A DNA stretch of 64,000 bases from Tenacibaculum lutimaris (GCF_003610735.1 NZ_RAQM01000011.1:1-64000), one strand, 5' to 3'. Positions 49,954 to 60,160 are shown, numbered from the stretch's first letter. Translations and numbers: made by a program. The notes: generated from the letters alone by a model not told the origin.

Positions 49954-50715
49954 TTAGTCTTCATTCCATATTTCCCAAGCTTTTTCAGCTTGAAGTTCTA
50001 ACATTTCTAATCCGTTTTTTATGGTTGCTCCTTTTTCTTTTCCTTTTTTCAAAAAAGTAGTTTCTGTTGGATTGTATATTAAATCGTATAATAAATGTTT
50101 ACTTGAAATAAATTCATAGGGAATATCAGGACAATTTTCTATATTCGGATGTGTTCCTAATGGTGTACAATTTACAATTAGGTGATATGAACTCATCATT
50201 TCTTCAGTAATATCACTATAAGAAATTTGCTTTTTCCCTTCTGGTGTTCTAGAAACTTGTTTGTATTTAATTTCTAAAGTTTCAAACACAAAAGCTACAG
50301 CTTTGGACGCTCCTCCTGTACCTAAAATCAATGCTTTTTTATGATTTTTTTTCAATAAAGGTTTTAATGACTTTTTAAACCCATATACATCAGTGTTATA
50401 CCCTTTCAACCTCCCTTTTTTGGAGATTTTTATAGTATTTACTGCTCCAACCTTCAATGCTTTTTTATCAATTCTATCTAAAAAATTAAAGACTTCTAAC
50501 TTATAAGGGATAGTTACATTCATCCCTTTTAATCTTTTTTTATTCTCTTTTATCTTTTGAGGAAGTTCATGTATTGATTGAATATCAAAATTGATATACT
50601 TATGATCTTCTAAGTCTAACTTTTCAAATTTTTTAGTAAAATATCCACGAGAAAATGAGTAGGAAATATTTTTCCCTACTAAAGCATATAAGTGCTTATT
50701 TTCTTTTTCTGTCAT
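49954..50715 (-). CDS. aroE: Shikimate dehydrogenase
   Basis: The 253-residue enzyme reduces 3-dehydroshikimate to shikimate with NADPH. Binding residues are visible: SYSFSRGYF (shikimate Ser pair), GMNVTIPYK (catalytic Lys, about residues 65-73), NTDVYGF (catalytic Asp), GTGGASKAV (nucleotide loop), NCTPLGT, YDLIYNP and LQAEKAWEIW at the end. The start is the Met at 50715, overlapping the upstream DUF368 gene by 20 nt; an upstream Met at 50724 is possible. Together with the two DUF368 genes it forms a minus-strand operon starting from tamB. Confidence 0.92.
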   Translation of the reverse strand: MTEKENKHLYALVGKNISYSFSRGYFTKKFEKLDLEDHKYINFDIQSIHELPQKIKENKKRLKGMNVTIPYKLEVFNFLDRIDKKALKVGAVNTIKISKKGRLKGYNTDVYGFKKSLKPLLKKNHKKALILGTGGASKAVAFVFETLEIKYKQVSRTPEGKKQISYSDITEEMMSSYHLIVNCTPLGTHPNIENCPDIPYEFISSKHLLYDLIYNPTETTFLKKGKEKGATIKNGLEMLELQAEKAWEIWNED

Positions 50716-51703
50716 AAAAATCAATAATTAAGATTAATGCGATTCCAATAATAATGAATCCTATTGAAACCCATGTTTCTTGATTGTTAAAATTAGGAAT
50801 AAACCTTTGGTAGTTTTCGATGATCTTATTCCCGTTCTGATCTAGTAAAAAAGAAGCTCCTTCGGTTTTGTATATTGTTTTTTTCCAAGGCCAAACAACT
50901 CCTAGAGATCCGGTAATAAACCCTATAATAATTGCTGTTACAATCTGATGCCATCTTTTTAACACATACCCTAACACATGTGAAATAGAAACTAATCCGA
51001 ATGCTGAACCCGCAGTAAAAACTGCTATTATTTTTAAGTATCTTACTTTAACCTCATCTTGTAACACCTCGAAATTACCCGAAATTAAATTCGTTATTAC
51101 GTGTCCTAAAACATTTACACTATCGACTAGTAATAACACATAATTCCCTAACAGTATTAAAATAAAAGATCCTGATAACCCTGGCAATGTCATTCCAGAA
51201 ACACCGATAATTCCGCACACAAACACAAACCATAAATTATCATTCTCTGTTGCTGGCGTCATAAAGCTAATAGAGATGCCTACTGCAACTCCAATTAGTA
51301 AACCTATTATTGTTTTAGGTTTCCAATCTCCAAAGTCTTTTGAAATGTAATAAATAGAACCTATAATCATTCCGAAGAACCATGACCAGACATATAACTC
51401 GTAATTTTTCAGAAAATAATCTAACACCAAAGAAACGCTAAAGTAACTAAACATACTTCCTGCCATTACCCATACTAAAAACTGTAGGTTGGTATAATTT
51501 GAAAAACTTTTAAATCTACCATTAAAAAGTAGTTTAAAAGCCTTACCATTTATTCTCTGAAATGTATAAATAAGTTCTTCATAAAACCCCATAACAAAGG
51601 CTACCATGCCACCAGAAACCCCAGGCACTTTATTAGCACCTCCCATGATTAGGCCTTTTAAAAAAAGATGGATTTTTTGTAGTAGCGTACGCTCTTTATA
51701 CAT
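50696..51703 (-). CDS. DUF368 membrane protein, second copy
   Basis: The 335-residue protein has about eight membrane segments with the two inverted-repeat signatures of DUF368: GGANKVPGVSGGMVAFVMG (about residues 20-38) and LPGLSGSFILILLGNY (about 170-185). DUF368 proteins (PopT type) have been shown to recycle undecaprenyl phosphate across the cytoplasmic membrane, so a lipid-carrier flippase is the likely role. It is a paralogue of the gene directly upstream (51737-52660) and longer by a C-terminal insert (LLDQNGNKIIENYQRF). It ends inside the start of aroE. Confidence 0.85.
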   Translation of the reverse strand: MYKERTLLQKIHLFLKGLIMGGANKVPGVSGGMVAFVMGFYEELIYTFQRINGKAFKLLFNGRFKSFSNYTNLQFLVWVMAGSMFSYFSVSLVLDYFLKNYELYVWSWFFGMIIGSIYYISKDFGDWKPKTIIGLLIGVAVGISISFMTPATENDNLWFVFVCGIIGVSGMTLPGLSGSFILILLGNYVLLLVDSVNVLGHVITNLISGNFEVLQDEVKVRYLKIIAVFTAGSAFGLVSISHVLGYVLKRWHQIVTAIIIGFITGSLGVVWPWKKTIYKTEGASFLLDQNGNKIIENYQRFIPNFNNQETWVSIGFIIIGIALILIIDFYDRKRK

Positions 51704-51736
51704 ATTGTTTGATTAGAACGCTAAGTTACTTATTTT

Positions 51737-52660
51737 CTATTGCTTTTTTACCGCTAATTTTTCTAGCATTAAAATTAGTCCAAACCCTAATAATGCTAGC
51801 ACTACTGAATACATTAACTGAGGATTTCCGTCGTAAGAAAAAGGTGAAATTGATAATTCATTAAACGGAACTTGTTCTCCATGTGAATTGGTACGATACG
51901 TTAACACTTTTTTCCATGGCCAAATTTTATTTAATGAACCAATAATAAAACCTGTTAACACTACCAATGTATAGTTTTTATAGTTTGCAAATAGATACTT
52001 TAAAACTCTTGAAAAAGATAACAACCCAATAATTGCTCCTAAAGCTACAACTGCTATCGTTGCTAAATCGCGGTTATTTACTGCTGCTAAAACAGGCTTA
52101 TATGCTCCTAAAAGCACCAAAATAAAGGATCCTGAAATACCTGGTAAAATCATCGCACAAATTGCAATTGCCCCTGCTAAGAACATAAACGGCATAGAAG
52201 AATGTTCAGAAACTAACGGATTTAATGTAGTGATATAATAAGCTACAATTGCCCCTACAATTAGTAAAACTCCTGATACCATATTCCATTGTGTCACTTG
52301 TTTTGCTATGTAAATAACGCTTGCTAATACCAATCCGAAGAAAAAAGACCACACTAAAATCGGATGATTCGTTAACAACCAAGATATTATTTTTGCCAAT
52401 GAAACTATACTGATAAAAATCCCTACCAAAAGAGAAGCTAAAAAATTACCATTAGCTTGTTTCCAAGCTGCTTTTATTCCTTCTTTTCTTAGTGTTTTTA
52501 ATAGCTTTAAGTTAATATTACTGATAGACCCCAGCAGTTCTTCATAAATTCCAGAAATAAATGCAATTGTACCTCCTGAAACTCCAGGAACAACATCAGC
52601 AGCTCCCATAGCCATTCCCTTCAACAAGATTACCATGTAATCCTTTATAGTTCTCGTCAT
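51737..52660 (-). CDS. DUF368 membrane protein, first copy
   Basis: The 307-residue protein carries AMGAADVVPGVSGGTIAFISG (quoted partly: MGAADVVPGVSGGTIAFI, about residues 17-34) and LPGISGSFILVLLGAYK (about 172-188), the paired DUF368 motifs. Family members of the PopT type return undecaprenyl phosphate to the inner leaflet of the cytoplasmic membrane. It is 33 nt upstream of the second copy, so the two are a tandem pair. It follows tamB with a 12-nt gap, suggesting a tamB-DUF368-DUF368-aroE transcript. Confidence 0.85.
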   Translation of the reverse strand: MTRTIKDYMVILLKGMAMGAADVVPGVSGGTIAFISGIYEELLGSISNINLKLLKTLRKEGIKAAWKQANGNFLASLLVGIFISIVSLAKIISWLLTNHPILVWSFFFGLVLASVIYIAKQVTQWNMVSGVLLIVGAIVAYYITTLNPLVSEHSSMPFMFLAGAIAICAMILPGISGSFILVLLGAYKPVLAAVNNRDLATIAVVALGAIIGLLSFSRVLKYLFANYKNYTLVVLTGFIIGSLNKIWPWKKVLTYRTNSHGEQVPFNELSISPFSYDGNPQLMYSVVLALLGFGLILMLEKLAVKKQ

Positions 52661-52672
52661 AAAATTATTTGG

Positions 52673-55600
52673 TTATTTTTTTTCTTTAGACTTAAAGTTA
52701 ATCAACCCTTTTTTCTTTTTTGGTTGAATACTGTCTTTTAGAGTATCTTTTTTTTCTCTTTTTTTATTTAGCCCTAATTTTCTTCCTAGGTGGCGCAAGT
52801 TATTAAAATTAACTTGATAAGAAATACCTACTCCTTGTGTATATCCTTCTTCTTCTGTAGAATATTGCACTTCATTTTGACGGTTAAAAACGGTACCTCT
52901 TAAATTTCCTTCTTCATTTAACAACACCTCAACTTTTACCTCACCTACAACACTTGTTTGGGTATTTGTCCCTACCGGAACACCAACCTTACCATTTACT
53001 AAAACCCTATCACTCAACCTAGTAGACACTGAAACATCTACTTGATCATCTGAATTAAGATTATCTACCTCACTTCTATCTCCTTGTGTATATCCTACTC
53101 CTAATTGAAACTTGCTTCCGTCACTATTTAACATATTTGTTAATATACTAGAAGCTATACCTGATGCTGTTCCTGTGATTCCAGAACTTGCACTATTTCC
53201 AATTGCATCAGCGTTATAGAATGTTCCAAAAGCTAACAAGAATGAGAAATGTTGCATTTTAGTATTTAAATCATTTTCATTCAGAATAAACTCCAATTCT
53301 GATGTTACTGTTGAATTCGCATTAGGTATCTTAATATCAAATTCTTGTGTTGAACTAAATAAACCTCCTGTAATTTTTGTGTATAAATCGATAGGAATTT
53401 TACGGTTAGAATTAATATTATCTAACAATTGTGCTGGATTTGCCTTAGTTCGGTATACTGCGGTAATATCTAATTCTGCATCGTAAGGGTCTCCATTCCA
53501 TGAAATAGTTCCTCCCTTTTGCACGATAAACGGTTTGGTAATTCCTGCGTATTTAAAATTATAAAAACCATTATCTACAGTGAAGTCTCCAAACATATTA
53601 AACTTACCTCGGGTATCTATATCTATAAATAAATTACCTTCTCCACTACCTTTTAGCTCGCTTCCTGAAACTTTGTCTATTACTACTTGTGCAACAGCAT
53701 CTTTAGTTACAGCTAGATTAAACCTTAAATCAAGACCTTTTATATCTCCAATAACCTTTTCTTTTACTCCTTCTTCTTCTCCTGTTTTAAATCGAATTAA
53801 CTTATAGTTATCTATTGTTTTAACATCGCTTAACGGAATTACAAATAAGGTACCTTTGTTTGTTTTTCCGTTAACCTCAATATCTAAATAGCTTGTAAGC
53901 CCTCTAATTTTTGCTTCTCCATTTAAAAAACCTGTTCCATAATACTGAGATTCTTCTGTTTCTTGTGTGTCTAACACCAATAAATTTTGAGTATTAATAT
54001 TAAAGTTTAAAGCCCAATCTTTAAAGTTTTGATGAGCAATACTTCCTGTTAAATCTCCTTGTGTTAAGTATTTTGTATCTTCAAGAATAATATCTTTAAA
54101 GATAAATTCTTGTCCATCTAACACTACATTAGAGTTTCCTTTTAAATCAAAATCTACGTTTAAATAAGAAAATCCTAATCCAGCATTTTCAAAATTAAGC
54201 TCTCCTTGTAAATCTGGACTACCTAAATAACCTCTTGCTGTAAAATCTCCTGTTACTTTTCCTCTTAATTTAGATAAAACATCTTCTCCTAAAGGGCTAA
54301 AAGCAGCTATATCATATTCTTTTAGATATATTTCTAAGTCTATTGTAGGTCTTTCTCCTGAAAAATCTACTCCTCCCGTTGCTGAAATACTTTTAGCGTT
54401 TTCATTTTCTAAAGTAAGATCAACTTTATAGTTTTCATAAGAGTTGTTTCCAGTAACATTTAAAGCTAGATTTCCTTGTGAGTAATCATTAATAAAAAAG
54501 TCTTCTATATATAGATTTCCTTTAGGTGCTATCGTTCCTTGTTCTTGCTTGTACTCTAGCTTTCCGTTTAACTTTCCATCTAACTTCAAACTATCTATAG
54601 GTTGTAAAAAACTTCCCAATTTTACTTTATTAAAATTGGCGCGTATATCTTTATAAGTACTATCTTTTACAATTCCTTTAAAATCTATTCGTTGTTCTCC
54701 AGACTTAAACATAAACGGACTTATGTTGAAATCGTCTTTTCTCAAGTCAAAAGCTACTTTATTGTTTTTATCATCGTTAGGATTCACAATCCAATCAAAC
54801 CCTCTGTAGTGTAGGGTTGATTTTTGAATTCCTACAACCGATTTTTGAAGTTCATTAATTGTGTAAAAGAAATCTAAATTGAAACTCTCAGCATAATCTT
54901 TACCTCCTTTAAAAACAGATTTAAAAAACAACGTATCATTTTGAGTACGGTTTAATAGATTCAGTTTTTCAATATTATAATACTTCGTATTAATCTTATT
55001 AGCTGTTAGATGGGTGTTATATAATGGATTTTTATTATCTAATCTTAAAACAACCCCTTCTATTATATTTTTATAAACGTTTATTTCAGGTGATTCAAAA
55101 GTAAGTTTTAAGGAGTTTTTATCAGAATTGATTCGTCCTTTTAATCGCGTATTACTACCTATTGAAATGTTAGGTAAAAAGATATCGATAATTTGATTGT
55201 AAATAGTAAAATCGAAATCTAAGAATTGATTTGGAGCAACTTCATGCGGACGATAGTTTGTATACACACTACCCAAAGCATTTTGAGCTATTGGTAATAA
55301 TTCTTCAAATGAAAATTTTCCTTTCAACTCTCCTTTAACAATATCTTCGGAATTTACTTCTATTGTTTTAATACTATCTTTTACCGATGAGTTTACTTCA
55401 AAACTCTTAAAAGGATAACTCTGTTTTTGGTTTGTATACACCAAGTTTTTAAACGTTGCCTTACCTACAATGTCATCAAAAGTGTTTCCTGAAATATTTA
55501 AATTAATGTCTCCCTTTAACACAGCAGTACTGTCTCTAGTAAATAGGTTTGTTTTTTTCAAATCAACTCTATCAACATTAGCTATAAAATCGAACTTATT

Positions 55601-57076
55601 TATTTCCGATGAAAAATCTGCTAACCCTTCAAACTTCAATTTAAAGTTATCATCTTCAGCAGTTAGCAAACCATCAAATTTTTTATTTTGAAATTGCCCG
55701 TTAACCAGTAAGTTCTTGTATTCATAATCATTAAAATACAAGCTAGTTACTTTTCCTATGATAATAGTATTTACATTCTCTACATTAAACCCGCTTCCGT
55801 TTACATCTGCTTTTAATGATACCGTTCCTAATACAGGATCGTTAGCAAAAACCCCTAAATCAAAGTTCTTAAACTCAATTTCACCAGTATACTCTGCTTC
55901 GTCTATATTATCTATGTTAGTTAATTGAAGATCAGAAATAGCAGTTCCTATTTCTGACTTTATCGACAGAGTCGCATCCATTTGATCTGGTGTTACTTTA
56001 ACCAAACCATTCATTGTAAAATTACCTAATCGCTGAAATTCAGTAGGTAATGTTTTTCCTAGTAGATTCGGAAGTACATTTCTTAACTGATAATAATTGG
56101 CTGTAAGATTTTCTAAATCTGCATCAAAAACAAAACCTCTATCTGTGTTAAAAGCATTAACAAAACCCATATCTCCAACAATTCGCATACCTCCTTTAGA
56201 ATGTATTCGGACATTGTTTGCACTAAAATTATTAAGAACTCCACTAATACCCCCACTTATATACAGAAAATCATTCCCTCCTATTTCATTATAGAGCTTA
56301 TTTAAGTCTTTAACTGATACCGTACTTTCTTGAAACTTTGCTTTAATTTTTACTTTATCATTAAAGTTCACGAAGTCTTTTCTGTCATAGGTGAATTTTA
56401 TGGCTGCTTGTAACTTGGTATTATTATCTGTTTCAAGTACTGTTTCAGCAAAATCCATAGATGATTTTGTGTAAGTAAAATTCGTTGATAGATTAGATAT
56501 ATTTATTCCTCTATTCTCAGTAAAATGTAGATTTCTAATTTTTGTAGAAACATCAGGTCCTACAATAGAAAAATCTTGTAACTCTCCCCCTCCATTGTAC
56601 GCTGCAAATTGAAGTAATTCGCTTTTATTCTCATCCATTAATTTAAAAGTCAAATCTTCCAATGAGATTTTTTCACTTTTTAAAATAAAAGGAGTTGCTA
56701 AACTATCTCTAGGTTTTCCATCTTCGAAACTTTCAACAAAAACAGACATGTTATCATTTTTCTCTCCTTTATAGGTTTTCATATAAAAATGAACTCCTGT
56801 TAAAGAGGCTTCACCTAAATCTACTTTATTATCTAATACTCGTTTTACATTTTCTAATGAAGTACTTAAGTTTTTAACAAAAATAAGGGTGTCTTTATGG
56901 TGGTCTCTTATCTCAATCTCTTTTAATTGAACCTTCCCTAACCAAGATAAATCTATTCGTTTTACAACAATATTGGTATTAAACTCTTTGTTTACCCAAT
57001 TTGTAGCTTGCTTTGCTAATTGGCTTTGCACAAAAGGAAGCGATAACAAAATAAAAAGCAAGAGTAGAAAAAGCAA
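52673..57076 (-). CDS. tamB: TamB-like translocation and assembly module protein
   Basis: At 1467 residues or slightly more, this is a TamB/AsmA-superfamily protein, a long beta-groove that carries phospholipids or outer-membrane proteins between membranes. The N-terminus is a signal anchor (LLLLFILLSLPFVQSQLAKQATNWVN), and the DUF490 C-terminal domain lies at about 1080-1440, ending in the typical GVGISYQVNFNNLRHLGRKLGLNK region. The marked start is TTG at 57076, but it falls inside the membrane segment. The frame stays open upstream for 18 more codons to a stop, coding IKRVGNIIGRILKYT, a basic n-region; no ATG or GTG is available, so an ATT at 57121 may be the start (see finding). Confidence 0.85.
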   Translation of the reverse strand: MLFLLLLFILLSLPFVQSQLAKQATNWVNKEFNTNIVVKRIDLSWLGKVQLKEIEIRDHHKDTLIFVKNLSTSLENVKRVLDNKVDLGEASLTGVHFYMKTYKGEKNDNMSVFVESFEDGKPRDSLATPFILKSEKISLEDLTFKLMDENKSELLQFAAYNGGGELQDFSIVGPDVSTKIRNLHFTENRGINISNLSTNFTYTKSSMDFAETVLETDNNTKLQAAIKFTYDRKDFVNFNDKVKIKAKFQESTVSVKDLNKLYNEIGGNDFLYISGGISGVLNNFSANNVRIHSKGGMRIVGDMGFVNAFNTDRGFVFDADLENLTANYYQLRNVLPNLLGKTLPTEFQRLGNFTMNGLVKVTPDQMDATLSIKSEIGTAISDLQLTNIDNIDEAEYTGEIEFKNFDLGVFANDPVLGTVSLKADVNGSGFNVENVNTIIIGKVTSLYFNDYEYKNLLVNGQFQNKKFDGLLTAEDDNFKLKFEGLADFSSEINKFDFIANVDRVDLKKTNLFTRDSTAVLKGDINLNISGNTFDDIVGKATFKNLVYTNQKQSYPFKSFEVNSSVKDSIKTIEVNSEDIVKGELKGKFSFEELLPIAQNALGSVYTNYRPHEVAPNQFLDFDFTIYNQIIDIFLPNISIGSNTRLKGRINSDKNSLKLTFESPEINVYKNIIEGVVLRLDNKNPLYNTHLTANKINTKYYNIEKLNLLNRTQNDTLFFKSVFKGGKDYAESFNLDFFYTINELQKSVVGIQKSTLHYRGFDWIVNPNDDKNNKVAFDLRKDDFNISPFMFKSGEQRIDFKGIVKDSTYKDIRANFNKVKLGSFLQPIDSLKLDGKLNGKLEYKQEQGTIAPKGNLYIEDFFINDYSQGNLALNVTGNNSYENYKVDLTLENENAKSISATGGVDFSGERPTIDLEIYLKEYDIAAFSPLGEDVLSKLRGKVTGDFTARGYLGSPDLQGELNFENAGLGFSYLNVDFDLKGNSNVVLDGQEFIFKDIILEDTKYLTQGDLTGSIAHQNFKDWALNFNINTQNLLVLDTQETEESQYYGTGFLNGEAKIRGLTSYLDIEVNGKTNKGTLFVIPLSDVKTIDNYKLIRFKTGEEEGVKEKVIGDIKGLDLRFNLAVTKDAVAQVVIDKVSGSELKGSGEGNLFIDIDTRGKFNMFGDFTVDNGFYNFKYAGITKPFIVQKGGTISWNGDPYDAELDITAVYRTKANPAQLLDNINSNRKIPIDLYTKITGGLFSSTQEFDIKIPNANSTVTSELEFILNENDLNTKMQHFSFLLAFGTFYNADAIGNSASSGITGTASGIASSILTNMLNSDGSKFQLGVGYTQGDRSEVDNLNSDDQVDVSVSTRLSDRVLVNGKVGVPVGTNTQTSVVGEVKVEVLLNEEGNLRGTVFNRQNEVQYSTEEEGYTQGVGISYQVNFNNLRHLGRKLGLNKKREKKDTLKDSIQPKKKKGLINFKSKEKK

Positions 57077-57149
57077 CGTGTACTTTAGTATTCTACCTAT
57101 GATGTTACCTACTCTTTTAATGATTTCCCTTTTTTACAATCCTAATAAA

Positions 57150-57157
57150 CAAAAGTA
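57150..57157 (-). promoter_or_regulatory. -7 box TACTTTTG of the tamB operon
   Basis: On the minus strand TACTTTTG (57157-57150) puts transcription start near 57143, upstream of both candidate tamB start codons. It is divergent from the tsaD promoter. Confidence 0.55.
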
Positions 57158-57230
57158 ATCAGCAAACTGCAAAAATGTTGCCTTATTTTAAAGAAATATT
57201 GATTTTAACGAAAATCTAACGTAATATCAA

Positions 57231-57238
57231 TATTTTTG
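57231..57238 (+). promoter_or_regulatory. -7 box TATTTTTG of tsaD
   Basis: TATTTTTG lies 20 nt before the TTG start codon at 57259 and matches the consensus fully. The leader is short. Confidence 0.6.
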
Positions 57239-57258
57239 TAGTCTAAATCCGAAATGAT

Positions 57259-58287
57259 TTGAGTAACGAAACTATTTATATTTTAGGAATTGAAAGCTCT
57301 TGTGACGACACAAGTGCCTCAGTAATTTGCAACGGAAAAGTACTAAGTAATGTTGTTGCTAACCAAGAAGTACATGCCAAATATGGTGGTGTAGTTCCTG
57401 AATTAGCTTCAAGAGCGCATCAACAAAACATAGTTCCTGTTGTACAACAAGCCATTGAGCAAGCAGGTATTACAAAACATGACTTAAATGCTATTGCTTT
57501 TACTCGCGGACCTGGACTCATGGGCTCTTTACTTGTTGGAACTTCTTTTGCTAAATCTCTAGCTTTAGGATTAAACATTCCTTTAATAGATGTAAATCAT
57601 ATGCAGGCACATATTTTAGCGCATTTTATTAATGAAGAAGATAGTAATATTCCTCCTTTTCCTTTTGTTTGTTTAACTATCAGTGGTGGACACACACAAA
57701 TCGTAAAAATTACCAATCATTTTGAGATGGAGATCCTAGGAGAGACCATTGATGATGCTGTTGGTGAGGCTTTTGATAAATCAGCTAAAATATTAGGTTT
57801 ACCTTATCCCGGCGGTCCTTTAATTGATAAATACGCACAATTAGGAAATCCTAAAGCTTTCAAATTTACGAAACCTAAAGTTGGGGATTTAGAATTTAGT
57901 TTTAGTGGTTTAAAAACAGGAATCTTATATTTTGTCCAAAAAAACACAAAAGAAAATCCTAACTTCATTAAAGAGAACTTACACGATATTTGTGCTTCTA
58001 TTCAATATACCATTATTGAAATCTTAATGGATAAACTAAAAAACACTGTAAAACAAACAGGTATCAAACGTATAGCAATAGCTGGGGGTGTTTCTGCCAA
58101 TTCTGAAATTAGAAAACGATTAACCACAGCCCAAAAATACTGGGGATGGACAACCTATATACCTAAATTTGAATACACCACAGATAATGCCGCTATGATT
58201 GCTATTGCTGGTTATTTAAAATACTTAAACAACGATTATTCTGATATTTCTGTAACTGCCCAAGCGCGTTTAAAAGTTACTGAATAA
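57259..58287 (+). CDS. tsaD: tRNA N6-adenosine threonylcarbamoyltransferase
   Basis: The 342-residue enzyme transfers the threonylcarbamoyl group to A37 of ANN-decoding tRNAs (t6A). Motifs: ILGIESSCDDTSAS (about residues 8-21), the metal-binding HMQAH (about 114-118), SGGHTQ, GEAFDKSAKILGLPYPGG and the late AGGVSANSEIR and TDNAAMIA. Start is TTG at 57259, giving a normal N-terminus; an ATG 5 nt upstream leads at once to a stop in another frame. The Sua5/YciO-type protein at 4621 could supply the substrate. The sulfatase gene follows after 19 nt. Confidence 0.95.
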   Translation: MSNETIYILGIESSCDDTSASVICNGKVLSNVVANQEVHAKYGGVVPELASRAHQQNIVPVVQQAIEQAGITKHDLNAIAFTRGPGLMGSLLVGTSFAKSLALGLNIPLIDVNHMQAHILAHFINEEDSNIPPFPFVCLTISGGHTQIVKITNHFEMEILGETIDDAVGEAFDKSAKILGLPYPGGPLIDKYAQLGNPKAFKFTKPKVGDLEFSFSGLKTGILYFVQKNTKENPNFIKENLHDICASIQYTIIEILMDKLKNTVKQTGIKRIAIAGGVSANSEIRKRLTTAQKYWGWTTYIPKFEYTTDNAAMIAIAGYLKYLNNDYSDISVTAQARLKVTE

Positions 58288-58306
58288 CCCTTTTATAGAT
58301 TAAAAT

Positions 58307-60160
58307 ATGAATAAATTTAAAAGTAGATTCCTTCTCAGCATTACCTATTATTTTTTATGGGTCATTTACTTCCTATTTGCTCGCTTTTTATTTTTAGTAT
58401 ATTATTACGAAAAAACTTCAGAACTAAGCTTCTTTACTACTTTAAAAACATTTGTGTATGGTATTAAGTTAGATTTTTCTTTTGCCGCTTATTTAGCAGC
58501 TATTCCTTTTTTTATTATTCTTTTTTCCATTTGGATTCCTAAAAAAATAACCAGCTACTTAATAAAAGGATATACATTTCCTATTATCCTAATTGTTAAC
58601 TTATTCATGCTAACCGATATTGCTCTATACAAATTTTGGGGAGTTCGTATTGATGTGACTGTACTTAACTATATCAATACCCCTAAAGCAATGTTAGCTT
58701 CAGTAAGCACATTACAATTAGTGGGTGGTATAATCATCTGGGTATTACTTTCTACTGCTACTATATATTTTTTCAACAAAGTATTAAACAAAGCGTTTAG
58801 CAAAGTGGTTAATGGTCATTTTGTTGAAGCTCCTGTGTTTCTTTTGTTAATTGGTAGTTTAATTGTTCCAATACGTGGTGGTTTTGCTAATATTCCAATA
58901 AACCAAAGTAATGTATATTTTTCTACTAATATGTTTGCTAATCATTCAGCAGTTAACTTCATTTGGAATTTCGCTAACACCATTAGTCACAAAACTGACG
59001 GTAAGAACCCATACATACACTACAAGCCTGATGTTGCTCAAAACATTATAAACAAAACTAAAAATCAACTTTTAACAGCTAGTACAGATTCTATTCTAAA
59101 CACACAAAAGCCTAATATAATTTTAATTATTTGGGAAAGCCTTTCTGCTAAAGCTGTGGGAGTTTTAGGCGGTGAATCTGATGTTACTAGTAACCTAAAT
59201 AAATTAGCCAAACAAGGTATTTTATTTACTAATTTTTATAGTAATGGAGATAGAACTGATAAAGGAATTCCTGCTATTTTAAGTGGTTATTACCCTCAGC
59301 CTACTAATAGTATTATGAAAATTCCTTATAAAGCTAGAAAACTACCAATGCTTACTACAGAAATGAAAAAACTAGGTTACAACACTAGCTTTTATTACGG
59401 TGGTGATAGTAACTTTGGAAATATGATTACCTATTTACGGAACGGTCAAATAGATAAAATTGTAGATGGAACTGAGTTTGATAAGGAAAATTGGAATTCA
59501 AAATGGGGAGCGCACGATCATATTTTTTTAGATCGATTTATGGAGGATTTATCTAACCCCACCCTTAAAGAACCTTTTTTTGAAATAGCACTAACCCTTA
59601 CTAGTCATGAACCCTATGAATTTCCCGATGAATATAAATTTGGAAAAAGCTCTGTAGAAAACTTATACAAAAGTGCTCAAGCATACACTGATAAAGCTAT
59701 AGGAAAGTTTATTAACGAGGCTAAAAAACAGTCTTGGTGGGATAATACTTTAATAATTATTTTATCTGACCACGGACATCCGCTTCCTAAACACAAAGGA
59801 TACTTTAACTCACCTATAAGATTTCAAATCCCTATGGTTTGGTTAGGAGGAGCCCTTAACAAAACAGGTGTTACTATAGACAATTTCAGTGCTCAAAGTG
59901 ATTTAGCATATACATTAACAGATATGTTAGGTGGAAATCCAGAGCAATTTCAGTTCGGAAAAAACATTTTTAATACTTCTGAAAACCAATACGCCCATTA
60001 TATATTTAACAAAGGCTTTGGTACAATTTCTAAAAATGGAACCTTTGTTTTTGATTATGTAAGTAATAAGCCCGTAATTAAAGAAGGAAACTACAAACCT
60101 TTAGACTCTTTAGGTAGAGCCATAAGTCAAGATGCATATCAAGATTTTTTAGATAAATAA
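58307..60160 (+). CDS. LTA-synthase-like membrane sulfatase
   Basis: The 617-residue protein has five N-terminal membrane segments (residues 1-200) and a periplasmic sulfatase/alkaline-phosphatase-fold domain (about 255-600). Metal-site residues: IIWESLSAKAVG (Glu), nucleophile Thr in GDRTDKGIPAIL (about 322-333), and LSDHGHPLPKHKGYF (Asp/His pair and His). Members of the LTA-synthase family transfer glycerol phosphate or other phospho-groups to lipid or glycan acceptors; Bacteroidetes lack lipoteichoic acid, so a phosphotransferase acting on lipid A, lipids or surface glycan is more likely. It follows tsaD by 19 nt and precedes the VanX-like gene. Confidence 0.85.
   Translation: MNKFKSRFLLSITYYFLWVIYFLFARFLFLVYYYEKTSELSFFTTLKTFVYGIKLDFSFAAYLAAIPFFIILFSIWIPKKITSYLIKGYTFPIILIVNLFMLTDIALYKFWGVRIDVTVLNYINTPKAMLASVSTLQLVGGIIIWVLLSTATIYFFNKVLNKAFSKVVNGHFVEAPVFLLLIGSLIVPIRGGFANIPINQSNVYFSTNMFANHSAVNFIWNFANTISHKTDGKNPYIHYKPDVAQNIINKTKNQLLTASTDSILNTQKPNIILIIWESLSAKAVGVLGGESDVTSNLNKLAKQGILFTNFYSNGDRTDKGIPAILSGYYPQPTNSIMKIPYKARKLPMLTTEMKKLGYNTSFYYGGDSNFGNMITYLRNGQIDKIVDGTEFDKENWNSKWGAHDHIFLDRFMEDLSNPTLKEPFFEIALTLTSHEPYEFPDEYKFGKSSVENLYKSAQAYTDKAIGKFINEAKKQSWWDNTLIIILSDHGHPLPKHKGYFNSPIRFQIPMVWLGGALNKTGVTIDNFSAQSDLAYTLTDMLGGNPEQFQFGKNIFNTSENQYAHYIFNKGFGTISKNGTFVFDYVSNKPVIKEGNYKPLDSLGRAISQDAYQDFLDK

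Noticed and set aside
53580-53807. Plus-strand frames opposite tamB and other long genes
   Set aside because: Shadows of real genes, without promoters or conserved sequence.
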